64,000 nt of DNA from Chloroflexi bacterium bin125 (lineage in GTDB: Bacteria > Chloroflexota > Dehalococcoidia > Bin125): the NCBI GenBank assembly GCA_002239025.1, contig MPNM01000001.1:186001-250000 (forward strand), written 5' to 3'. The notes beneath the pieces were generated by a model. The model did not search any database. It had not been told where the DNA came from and saw only the letters and a list, made by a program, of their open reading frames with translations. This document shows positions 1 through 7,684 of the stretch, in pieces (the first letter of the stretch is position 1; the number at the start of each line of letters is the position of its first letter). The position numbers were made by a program, and so were the translations under genes.

Positions 1-1530
1 GGGCCGGTCGATGGCAATCTCGTACGACGGCTGCCAGGCGCTCGACTTGGCGACGGCGAGGGCATCCGGCCCGGTTCCTCGGTCTTCACCATCGGCTACA
101 GCCCAGCCGACATGGCTGACGCAATTCCCGCCGTCTTCTCCGGCGTCCTCAGCGGGACCGAGGAGTGGGAAGCGGGACAGCGCACATTCCTGCGCACCGA
201 CGCGCAACCGTATGGCGCGACCGCAGGCATGATCCTCGTCGACGGCGGCGGAACGGTCATTGGCATCGCCTCGGCGGCGATGGTGCAGCTCGGCTGGTAC
301 GTCTCCGCCGGCGACCTGGCGCGCAGCCTGCCTCCTGCTGCGATTACTCCGGCGCGCACGCCCGACCCGGCCAGCGCGTCACCGGAACACCTGCTCATTG
401 TTGACTCATCGCAGCCGTCGACTGAGCTGTTCCTCGGCGACGACGCGACCGGGCAGACGGTCTCGCTGTCAATCTCCACCAATGTGCCGGCGCTGTTGCA
501 GTTGATTGACGCCGACGGTCAGGTCCTGCAGGACTCCACGCTGATTGCCGGTTCAACGATCATCAGCCTGGCGCCGGACACGGTCGGTCCCTACCGCCTG
601 TTGATTTCACCGGAACCGGCCATGATGGGCGACGGGGATGAAGAGCCGGTCGCGGCCATGGCCTACGAGCCGACCTTCGAGATCAGCTCGAGCGCTCCGT
701 TGATGTCGATGGCGGAGGCCGACGCGACCATGCCGCTTGAGATCAATGTGCCGTTCGTGGGTACGATCGACGTCCCCGGCGATGCTGACAGCTTCAACCT
801 GGCCCTCCGCGCCGGAGCGACCTACGAAGTCCAAGTCCAGAGCCTGCTCTTCGACACCGTCCTGCTGGTCCAGGGCAGTGGTCTGGATGCAGTCGATGAC
901 GACACCGGCGGCGGCCCGTTCGGTACCGATTCGGCTCTGACGCTGGAGCCCGCCGAAGACGGAATCGTCAGCCTGACTGTCAAGGACTACGCCGACGAGA
1001 ACACCGGCCCTTACGTCTTGACCGTTACTCAGACCGGTGGCGAACCGCCGGCCGAGGACACCGCGATGGAGGAAGATTCAGCGATGGCGATGGGCGTCAC
1101 GCTGCCCACTCCGCTCGGCGACCTCAGTCTGCGCGGCGAGATCACCGAGGACGGCCTGGTGCCCACGCTCCTCGGCATCGGCAGCGAAATCGGCGAGAAC
1201 GGCTCGCTCCTCGTCGGTGACAACGACGGCATCTTCGAGATCGTTGCCTCGATCGTGGGCACGGACTCCAGCACCGCGCGTCTGTTCGTCTTCGACAGCG
1301 AAGGCCAGATAGTGGTCTCGGGCCGAGTCATCCTTAACTGCGCGAGCGCCGATCCCTGCCTGGCCAGCGCCGTCTTCATCACACCCGAAGACGCACCGGG
1401 TCCAGCCGGAGTCTGGAGCGTACTGCTCCAGCCTGAGGGCGCTGGCACGGGCATCACCGAGTGGCAGATCGAAGTCCACCTCTACGACGACGCCCCCGAG
1501 GCGATGGAGGAAGAGTCCGAAGAGCAGTAA
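1..1530 (+). CDS. HtrA/trypsin-like protein, C-terminal part, with PPC-like domains (partial)
   Basis: The reading frame is open from base 1, so the start lies outside the window. The first ~70 residues resemble the end of an HtrA-type serine protease: a VFTIGY strand, a VFSGVLSG strand, then TDAQPYGATAGMILVDGGG and VIGIAS. In active relatives this place reads GNSGG, with Ser as nucleophile; here it reads GATAG, so the domain is probably a pseudoprotease. Downstream are beta-rich modules resembling bacterial pre-peptidase C-terminal (PPC) domains, for instance the part with GTIDVPGDADSFNLAL and FDTVLLVQGS. The tail is acidic (EAMEEESEEQ). It is probably a cell-surface protein, but the signal peptide is not visible. 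The His and Asp of the triad, if present, are also outside the window. A hairpin terminator follows the stop codon. Confidence 0.6.
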   Translation, partial: GPVDGNLVRRLPGARLGDGEGIRPGSSVFTIGYSPADMADAIPAVFSGVLSGTEEWEAGQRTFLRTDAQPYGATAGMILVDGGGTVIGIASAAMVQLGWYVSAGDLARSLPPAAITPARTPDPASASPEHLLIVDSSQPSTELFLGDDATGQTVSLSISTNVPALLQLIDADGQVLQDSTLIAGSTIISLAPDTVGPYRLLISPEPAMMGDGDEEPVAAMAYEPTFEISSSAPLMSMAEADATMPLEINVPFVGTIDVPGDADSFNLALRAGATYEVQVQSLLFDTVLLVQGSGLDAVDDDTGGGPFGTDSALTLEPAEDGIVSLTVKDYADENTGPYVLTVTQTGGEPPAEDTAMEEDSAMAMGVTLPTPLGDLSLRGEITEDGLVPTLLGIGSEIGENGSLLVGDNDGIFEIVASIVGTDSSTARLFVFDSEGQIVVSGRVILNCASADPCLASAVFITPEDAPGPAGVWSVLLQPEGAGTGITEWQIEVHLYDDAPEAMEEESEEQ

Positions 1531-1555
1531 CCGACGACACCGCAGCTAACACAAC

Positions 1556-1585
1556 ACAAGCGCCGGGAGCAATCCCGGCGCTTGT
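1556..1585 (+). terminator. Intrinsic-type terminator hairpin
   Basis: A perfect 13-bp inverted repeat with a 4-base loop (arm ACAAGCGCCGGGA, loop GCAA) lies 26 bases after the stop of the HtrA-like gene. Only a short, mixed T-containing tail follows (TCGTTCTG), so it could work with or without an added factor. Confidence 0.7.
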
Positions 1586-1660
1586 CGTTCTGCCCCATTG
1601 TCATATGCACGCTCTGACGTGCGTAACTCACGGCAAAAGGCCGTTACATCACGCTCTAGT

Positions 1661-1711
1661 CCCCTCTCCCCCCCAAGGGGGGGGAATGTCACGGAGTGGC
1701 AGTGGGGGGGG
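1661..1711 (-). repeat. Family A palindromic element, copy 1
   Basis: C-run/G-run arms (CCCCTCTCCCCCC ... GGGGGGGG) followed by a TGTCACGGAGTGGCA module and a G-run. It is the reverse complement of the copies near 41381 and 59514. It lies in the 404-base gap between two convergent genes. Confidence 0.6.
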
Positions 1712-1750
1712 TCGGCGGGTGACGAGCAGACAGGGTTAGCAGCCAGGGAG

Positions 1751-1818
1751 ACCCCCCTCTGCCCCCGGGTCGAGCCCGGGGCAGGCATGCGGCATCTCCC
1801 CCGCAAAGGGGGGAGAAG
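1751..1818 (+). repeat. Family A palindromic element, copy 2
   Basis: Contains ACCCCCCTCTG, then a longer internal hairpin (CCCCCGGGTCGAGCCCGGGG), GGCATCTCCCCC, and the closing arm AAAGGGGGGAGAAG. It shares flanks with copies at 22754 and 30446 but has a different central module. Confidence 0.6.
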
Positions 1819-1862
1819 TGGAATCGAACGTGGCTTTCAACCAGTGTGCAACACGCGTCGAG

Positions 1863-1930
1863 ATTCCCGCGGCGGAGCGCGGGAATGACGGAGCTACGGC
1901 GGGAATGATGGATCTACGGCGGGGATGAGG
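1863..1930. repeat. Family B palindromic element with decayed tandem tail
   Basis: ATTCCCGCGGCGGAGCGCGG begins a hairpin that continues to GGAATGACGGA. Two further partial units (CGGCGGGAATGATGGA, CGGCGGGGATGA) follow. Related copies lie at 5647, 5761, 25448, 25559, 40291 and 44949. Confidence 0.55.
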
Positions 1931-1934
1931 ACCG

Positions 1935-4154
1935 CTAGCGGATAGCCGACTTTTGCGGTCTGGCCAGGACCATGTGCAGCGCGACACCGAGCATCCGGCG
2001 TACTCGGGTGCGCACAGGGATCGGTGGGTCGATGGTCAGCCGTGGCAGTGCGTTGTCCAGCCACTTCGGCATGTACCAGTTGGCCGGACCGGCGATCTGC
2101 ATGAACGCCGGCACTAGCACGAGCCGGACGAGCGTCGCGTCGATGAAGATGGCGAAGGCCATGCCGATGCCGAACTCCTTGACCGCTCGCTCGTCGCCGA
2201 AGAAGGCGAAGCTGCCGAATACGGCGATCAGGATGGCAGCTGCCGCAGTGATCACGCGAGCCGACGCGCCGATTCCGAATGCCACAGACTCGCCGGAGTC
2301 GCCCGTTTCCAGCCAGTGTTCGCGAATCCGCGAGAGGAGGAAGACCTCGTAGTCCATTGAGAGGCCGAAGAGAATGGCGAACATGATCATGGGGATGAAC
2401 GACTCGATCGGACCGGTCCGATCAAGCCCCAGGAACGAGAGTCCCCAACCCCACTGGAAGATCACGACGAGGAAGCCGAGCGCTGCGCCGATCGCGAGCA
2501 TGTTCATTACGGCCGCCTTGAGCGGCACCAGAATCGAGCGGAAGGCCATCATCAGCAGCAGGATCGAGACACCAATCACGAGCGCGAAGAAGATCGGTAG
2601 CCGTGAGATCATCTTGGCAGTGACATCTTCGTATGCGGCGGTGATTCCGGCGATGTAGATCGTCGTTTGAGGCACGATCTCGTCGAGTGCCGCCGGCACG
2701 GCTCCCTCTCGGAGTCGTCCGATGAGGTGCCGAGACTCCAGTTCTTGTGGCGCCGTCGTCGGGATGATCGGCACCAGCGCTGTCTCGCCACTGACGGAGA
2801 TATCGGGTGGCAATACTGCTGCGACGCCCTCGGTTGCGGCTAGGGCGCGACTCACGGCCTGCAGGTCCTCAGGTGTCAGGCGCTCTCCGGATCTGTCGAC
2901 GACGGCGAACAGCGAGCCGTTGACGCCTGGGCCGAACGCATCCGAGATCAGGTCATAGGCTCGGCGCGATGTGTAGGAAGTGGGCCGGTTGCCATCGTCG
3001 GAGACACCCATTTCCATCATGAACGCCGGGATGGTCATCGTGATCAAGATGGCAGAAGCGATCAGCAGGTAGATCCAGGCGCGGCGCTCGATGCGTCGGG
3101 AGAAGTGATACCAGCGGCCGTGCTCGCCGCCTGCGGTGTAGCGCAAACCGGGAATCGAGAACTTGTCAATCCGTCGCCCGATGAGGACCAACATCGCCGG
3201 CAGCAGTGAGACCGCCACGATCATCTCAATCAACACGACCATCGCCGCCGCGAGCCCCATGTTGGCAATCAGCGGGATCCCGATCGCGAACAGACCGAGC
3301 AACGCGACCACGACGATCGATCCGGCAAAGGCCACTGCGCGGCCGGCCGTGGTCACGGCGGCTCGCGTCGCTTCGCCGGGATCGACGCCGGCGGCAAGTT
3401 GCTCGCGGAAGCGGGCAATGACGAAGAGGGCGTAGTCGATCCCGACGCCGATGCCAAGCATGGCGCCGAAAGTCGGTGCGACGGTTGAGATGTCGAGGAA
3501 CGCCGCCGCGATAATGATGCCGACCGTGCCGACTGCGAGTCCAACCAGCGCGGAGACGATCGGCATTCCTGCAGCGAAGATGGAGCCAAACCCGACAATC
3601 AGGATGATCAACGCCGCCGCCAGGCCGACGAGCTCGGCGGTGCCGGGCGGCTCGGTCTCGTACTCGCGCACCGGTTCCCCGGCGAAGTCGATCTGCAGCG
3701 TGTCGGATCGAAGCGCCTCGCCATAGCCGATCACTTCGCCGATGTTCTCTGACGAGAGATTGTTGGCCAGCTTGTCAAAGGCCACCCGCACAATGGCTGT
3801 TCGGCCGTCGGCCGAGAGGCTGCCTTGTCGCTGTTCAGGTGGGAAGACGACCGCGACTTCATCGACGTCGGCGACTTGTAGCGCAAACGCTTGTATGGCG
3901 GATTGGGCCTCGTCACCCTGAATCGTCCCGTTGGGTGTATGGAAGACGGCCGCGAGTTCTGAACCGGAACGAGCCGGATATCGCTCTTCCAGCAAATCGA
4001 CTGCGGACTGGGTCTCGGTACCAGGAACGACGAAGGAGTCAGTCAGCGTGCCGCCGAGGTTGCGCACCGCGACAACGGCGACCACCACCAACAGAATCCA
4101 CATCGCCACGACGCGCCACGGATGTTCCGCGACGAAAACGGACCATCGCTCCAT
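1935..4154 (-). CDS. MMPL-family RND transporter
   Basis: About 739 residues. The architecture is duplicated: an N-terminal membrane helix, an extracytoplasmic loop, five to six helices, then the same again. Each half carries the RND-type acidic helix motif, GIGVGIDYALFVIARFREQL in the first and GLSMDYEVFLLSRIREHW in the second. The Asp in these motifs is thought to carry protons in MmpL-type exporters. The family moves lipids, surface molecules or drugs across the cytoplasmic membrane using proton motive force; the substrate cannot be read from the sequence. The ATG at 4154 (MERWSVF) is preferred over an upstream TTG at 4169, because MERW...HPW is the usual family N-terminus. A DoxX gene lies 74 bases upstream on the same strand and may be co-transcribed. 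Confidence 0.85.
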   Translation of the reverse strand: MERWSVFVAEHPWRVVAMWILLVVVAVVAVRNLGGTLTDSFVVPGTETQSAVDLLEERYPARSGSELAAVFHTPNGTIQGDEAQSAIQAFALQVADVDEVAVVFPPEQRQGSLSADGRTAIVRVAFDKLANNLSSENIGEVIGYGEALRSDTLQIDFAGEPVREYETEPPGTAELVGLAAALIILIVGFGSIFAAGMPIVSALVGLAVGTVGIIIAAAFLDISTVAPTFGAMLGIGVGIDYALFVIARFREQLAAGVDPGEATRAAVTTAGRAVAFAGSIVVVALLGLFAIGIPLIANMGLAAAMVVLIEMIVAVSLLPAMLVLIGRRIDKFSIPGLRYTAGGEHGRWYHFSRRIERRAWIYLLIASAILITMTIPAFMMEMGVSDDGNRPTSYTSRRAYDLISDAFGPGVNGSLFAVVDRSGERLTPEDLQAVSRALAATEGVAAVLPPDISVSGETALVPIIPTTAPQELESRHLIGRLREGAVPAALDEIVPQTTIYIAGITAAYEDVTAKMISRLPIFFALVIGVSILLLMMAFRSILVPLKAAVMNMLAIGAALGFLVVIFQWGWGLSFLGLDRTGPIESFIPMIMFAILFGLSMDYEVFLLSRIREHWLETGDSGESVAFGIGASARVITAAAAILIAVFGSFAFFGDERAVKEFGIGMAFAIFIDATLVRLVLVPAFMQIAGPANWYMPKWLDNALPRLTIDPPIPVRTRVRRMLGVALHMVLARPQKSAIR

Positions 4155-4228
4155 CTCGTGGACCCCCAACTCGCACGCTTGCCGCAGGCAAGCGTATCCC
4201 GGTGTCCGGCTACGTGGCGAGTCGGCGC

Positions 4229-4666
4229 CTACGAAAGAATGGAATCAATAGAAGCGGGTCCGGCGCCCATCAAGATCAAGGCTATACAAGCGAAGACCAA
4301 CAGGACATCAAGCTCGTACCCCTGCCGGTCGGATGAGCCCTGGAAGGGCAGTCCTTCTTTGAACTTGTTGACATACGTGGCGACCATCATGTTGATCGCG
4401 AGCGGTATCGCAACCCAGGGCACCAGCAGACCGGCCAGCAGCAGAATCCCGCCGCCGAGCTCAATGGACGCCACGCCCGGACCGGCCAGCTTCGGGAATG
4501 GGACGCCCAGCGATTCGAGCCAGCCCGAGAATCCGCCGATGCCTCGGCGGAACTTGCCCAGACCGGCATCAATGAAGATGATCCCCAGCACGATTCGCAG
4601 CGGAATCGGCGCCCACTCGATCACCTCTGTGCCAAACGGAGCGGCCAGCCAGTCGCCCACATCCAT
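4229..4666 (-). CDS. DoxX-family membrane protein
   Basis: About 145 residues with four predicted membrane helices. The helix 1 text (PLRIVLGIIFIDAGLGKF) and the Gly-rich second helix (IELGGGILLLAGLL) match the DoxX/DoxD-like family. The family's role is poorly defined; some members join redox complexes that handle thiol stress. The start is placed at the ATG at 4666 because AGGAGC lies 8 bases before it; an upstream in-frame start at 4753 would add a 29-residue non-conserved leader. It lies just upstream of the MMPL gene on the same strand. Confidence 0.75.
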   Translation of the reverse strand: MDVGDWLAAPFGTEVIEWAPIPLRIVLGIIFIDAGLGKFRRGIGGFSGWLESLGVPFPKLAGPGVASIELGGGILLLAGLLVPWVAIPLAINMMVATYVNKFKEGLPFQGSSDRQGYELDVLLVFACIALILMGAGPASIDSILS

Positions 4667-4791
4667 GTGTTCCCCGCTCCTGTTGCTCAGGCCGCTCAAG
4701 TCGTTCGTTCCGAGGCCTGAATTAAGCTGGATTCTAGTTGAGTTGACATCCATGCTGAGCAGGCAGTTTGGGCAGAGTGAGGAGCGAAGCT

Positions 4792-5493
4792 ATGGGCAAG
4801 TTTGCAGACGCGATTCGCGACCGGCGTAAGAGCCGACAGCGGCGATTGGGATTTGGAGCGGCGGTCGAGGAACGTCAGCCATCGATGCTGGTTGGCACGG
4901 TCGGCGTCGTCGACGGAGCGGACTTCTGTCTCGCGTTCAGCGAGTCGGACGAAGCGGATATGCAATCGGCCGGAGTCGAGTTGTGGGGAGCGCGTCTGGA
5001 AACACTGACGACTGAGAATGTCGCAGCAGCCAAGGAGCGCGGGGCGGCGTTCGTGTCCTTCGTGATCGAGGGCGCGCGGGCAGATGCAATGCTCGACGAG
5101 GATATTGATTATGTCGTGCGTTTAGCAGGTCCGAGAATCGACGAAGCGGACGCGCGCGCGCTGGGCAGCATGCGCCCGGCCGAGATTGCCGTGCCGCTCC
5201 AGTTTCCACTCAGTCTTCAGTCGGTACTGGACGTCCGCAGGCTGGCGCTGTTTGCCTCGGTTCCAATGGGCACAGTCTGTCCCACCGACATCTCTGCTGG
5301 TGACATTGAGGCGTTGAGAGATTCTGGGTTTGCGCTGCTGGCGCTGGCTCCGGGCGCTTCGGCTGAGGATGTCGCGGCAGTCAAGCAGCGCATCCTCGAT
5401 TTGCCAGAGCGCAAGTCAAAGCGCGACGAAGACGCGCAGCCGCTGATTCCATCGGTGCGTGCCGGGAGTGAGGACGGGGCCGGCGAGGAGTAG
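4792..5493 (+). CDS. Conserved-looking protein of unknown function
   Basis: 233 residues, soluble, with no signal peptide or membrane helix. The start ATG is preceded by GAGGAG at a good distance. The N-terminus is basic (KFADAIRDRRKSRQRR). The middle alternates short beta strands and helices, with phrases such as FVSFVIEGARAD, DYVVRLAGPRID and GFALLALAPGASAEDVAAVK. The rhythm is reminiscent of a TIM-barrel enzyme, but no catalytic motif is recognised. The C-terminal ~30 residues are charged and probably disordered. It is divergent from the DoxX gene and followed by repeat-bearing DNA. Confidence 0.6.
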   Translation: MGKFADAIRDRRKSRQRRLGFGAAVEERQPSMLVGTVGVVDGADFCLAFSESDEADMQSAGVELWGARLETLTTENVAAAKERGAAFVSFVIEGARADAMLDEDIDYVVRLAGPRIDEADARALGSMRPAEIAVPLQFPLSLQSVLDVRRLALFASVPMGTVCPTDISAGDIEALRDSGFALLALAPGASAEDVAAVKQRILDLPERKSKRDEDAQPLIPSVRAGSEDGAGEE

Positions 5494-5545
5494 ACCGTAT
5501 CCAGTTAGTTGCCGAGCTCTTTCACCGAGCAGGTGCAGGTTTCTT

Positions 5546-5590
5546 GCTCCCCCTCGCAGGGGGAGCTGCCAAAGGCTGAGGGGGTCCCGC
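5546..5590 (-). repeat. Family A palindromic element, copy 3 (variant)
   Basis: GCTCCCCCTCGCAGGGGGAG hairpin followed by CTGCCAAAGGCTGAGGGGG. Read on the minus strand it has the family A order, with AGCTCC in place of ATCTCC. It sits in the 333-base gap 5494-5826, which has no gene. Confidence 0.5.
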
Positions 5591-5646
5591 TCGCCAGCGG
5601 CCATGCTGTGTAACGCCCATCCGCTGAACAGCCGCCAGACCTTCGT

Positions 5647-5676
5647 CATTCCCGCGCTCCGTCGCGGGAATCTCGA
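5647..5676 (-). repeat. Family B palindromic element, copy
   Basis: CATTCCCGCGCTCCGTCGCG followed by GGAATCTCGA. Inverted orientation relative to the copy at 1863. Confidence 0.5.
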
Positions 5677-5760
5677 CGAGTCCGAAACATCCTGCGAACC
5701 TGAGGATCTGCTGGGGTGCGAGCTTCTCGTACGGTTCTCTGTCGTTATGGAACGCGCTGC

Positions 5761-5791
5761 GAGATACCCGCGTCGGAGCGCGGGTATGACG
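5761..5791 (+). repeat. Family B palindromic element, diverged copy
   Basis: GAGATACCCGCGTCGGAGCG followed by CGGGTATGACG. Compared with the other copies, both arms have compensating changes (ATTCCCG to ATACCCG, CGGGAAT to CGGGTAT), so the stem is kept. Confidence 0.5.
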
Positions 5792-5826
5792 AAGTAACGG
5801 GAGATGTTGGCTGGTCGCCGACAGCC

Positions 5827-6432
5827 CTAATCCCGGAAGACGCTGCGGTTGGTTGGTTCGAGCGAGCTGCGCGAGTTACCGGTCGCCATGCGCAGGAAGT
5901 AGACCAGTGCACCCGCGATAGCGATGCCCAGCAGGATGACGATCGTCCAGAGCACCAGCGCCTGGCTGGACTTCGCTGTGGCCGGCGCTTCAATCTGATC
6001 GCCCTCAATTGGACCCAGCGAGTGATCGACGGTGAAGTCGTATGAGGAGTGGACTTGCAGGTGTTCGCCGTCGCCGATCAGCAAGACGGTGTACTCGACG
6101 TTGAGCGAGCCATCGCCTTCCGCGTGGATTGGCACAACGAGCGTGCGCTGGCTGTAGGTGGAGATTGACGGGTGGCCCTCGTCGACGCGGTGGCCCTCGC
6201 TATTGGTGACCTCGACATGATGCGCGCCCTTGATCTGCGCGAGCGAGTGGTCGAAGGTGAGCAGCAACTGATGCGGCGCTTCCGCCACAGTTGATCCGCG
6301 CTCCGGCTCCTCCTGGATCAGATACTCGCTGGCCCCGGTCGGGTTGAGCAGCGCCAGGGCGGACAGGGCGACGATGGCGCCAACAAGGGCGGTCAACGCG
6401 CCGACGAAGCGGTTGCGGATGGTCATGGGCAT
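5827..6432 (-). CDS. CopC-like domain protein with C-terminal membrane anchor
   Basis: 201 residues: a signal peptide or N-terminal helix (ALTALVGAIVALSALALL), a ~110-residue beta-sandwich domain of the CopC/YtkA type (EEPERGSTVAEAPHQLLLTF), a hydrophilic linker, and one membrane helix (LVLWTIVILLGIAIAGALVYFL) with a cytoplasmic tail. CopC proteins bind copper outside the membrane. Here the usual His at the mature N-terminus is absent, although several His residues lie in the domain (GAHHVEV, GEHLQVH), so copper binding is unproven. The start at 6432 has GGCGGAG just before it. A frame extension to 6564 overlaps the alr coding region and looks like a shadow. Confidence 0.65.
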   Translation of the reverse strand: MPMTIRNRFVGALTALVGAIVALSALALLNPTGASEYLIQEEPERGSTVAEAPHQLLLTFDHSLAQIKGAHHVEVTNSEGHRVDEGHPSISTYSQRTLVVPIHAEGDGSLNVEYTVLLIGDGEHLQVHSSYDFTVDHSLGPIEGDQIEAPATAKSSQALVLWTIVILLGIAIAGALVYFLRMATGNSRSSLEPTNRSVFRD

Positions 6433-6478
6433 ATCTCCGCCCTTGATCCTACGAACGGATCGGCCTGCCGACAAGTTG

Positions 6479-7633
6479 CTAGCTCTCCGAGTTGGCTGGA
6501 TCGACGACCAGGCGAGGGACTCGAGCGCTGATGCTCGTGAAGATCTCGTACGGGATCGTGTCAAGCTGCCGCGCCAGATCCCAGGCAGATATCGCTTCAG
6601 AGCCGTCGCGACCGATGATCGTCACGGTGTCGCCCGCAGCTGCGTCGGTGATATCGGTCAGATCGATCATGGTGCTGTCCATGCAGATTGCTCCACGAAT
6701 CGGCGCGCGTTGTCCTCGCACCAGCATGGCCCCGCTCTCGCCGAGCCTGCGCCGTAATCCGTCTGCGTACCCAGCCCCAATGATTCCGATCCGCGAATCT
6801 CGGTGTGCGGTCCAGAGTCCTCCGTAAGAGACTGACTCGCCCTGCCGTACCTGACGGATGGCCAGGAGCGATGTCTTCCAGGACATCACCGGGTGCAGTT
6901 CTTGGGCCTCAGGCAGCTTAAGTTCGGGTGCCGGATCCATGCCGTAGAGGGCGATGCCAGCTCGGACGAAGTCGAGCGACGACTGGGGCAGATTGAACGT
7001 CGCCGCCGAGGCCGCCGCATGACGCATCGGCGCGCCTATCTGGTCGGCAGTCCGCTGGAAGCGTCGAAAGGCGTTATGTGTTCCCGAGCGGTCGGCGTTG
7101 GCAGCATCGGGAAAGTGCGTGAAGACGGCTTCAAGGTCGAGCGACGGCGTGGCCCGGACCTGTTCGGCGAGCGCAACTGCCCGGTCGTGGGCCAGGCCGT
7201 AGCGCTGCATCCCGCTGTCGATATTGATGTGAGCCCGGACTCGAACGCCCGCCTCAAGCGCTGCGGAGGCAAGCTTGATTGCTGTTTCGTCCGAGTCAAC
7301 GACAGCGGCGATGTCGTGTTCGGCGATCTGCCGGGAATCGCCATTGAGGACGGGTCCAAGACACAGGATCGGAGCGGCAATTCCGGCTTCACGCAGCTCG
7401 ACGGCCTCCCGAACCGTGAATACGCAGAGTCGCTCTGCTCCAGCTTCCAGCGCAGCCAGTGCAATCGCCACTGCGCCGTGACCGTACGCGTCCGCCTTGA
7501 CCACAGCAGCGACACCGGCCGGCTCCGCCTGACGTCGCAACACTTCGACGTTCGTTCGCAGCACCGACAGGTCGATTTCGGCCCAGCAGGTCGCAGAAAT
7601 CGCGCGTTGTGGTTCGTCCGCAACTTGAATCAT
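6479..7633 (-). CDS. alr: Alanine racemase
   Basis: 384 residues, the usual size. It makes D-alanine from L-alanine in the cytoplasm for peptidoglycan. The PLP lysine is in AVVKADAYGHG near residue 46. Other family blocks are visible: INIDSGMQRYG, VFTHFPDA, SVSYGGLW, the GAGYADGLRRRLG loop with the conserved Tyr, and GAICMDSTMIDLT near the C-terminus. The gene is divergent from the lytic transglycosylase gene, another cell-wall gene, with only ~50 bases between the starts. Confidence 0.93.
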   Translation of the reverse strand: MIQVADEPQRAISATCWAEIDLSVLRTNVEVLRRQAEPAGVAAVVKADAYGHGAVAIALAALEAGAERLCVFTVREAVELREAGIAAPILCLGPVLNGDSRQIAEHDIAAVVDSDETAIKLASAALEAGVRVRAHINIDSGMQRYGLAHDRAVALAEQVRATPSLDLEAVFTHFPDAANADRSGTHNAFRRFQRTADQIGAPMRHAAASAATFNLPQSSLDFVRAGIALYGMDPAPELKLPEAQELHPVMSWKTSLLAIRQVRQGESVSYGGLWTAHRDSRIGIIGAGYADGLRRRLGESGAMLVRGQRAPIRGAICMDSTMIDLTDITDAAAGDTVTIIGRDGSEAISAWDLARQLDTIPYEIFTSISARVPRLVVDPANSES

Positions 7634-7684
7634 GGGGCTAAAGTGACTGTAGGCGTCGGCGGGGCAGATCCCGGGGTCGTTTTG

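Noticed and set aside
6893-7684. Upstream extension of the lytic transglycosylase frame
   Set aside because: This part is antisense to alr and lacks family similarity; a lipoprotein signal begins only near 7685-7730.
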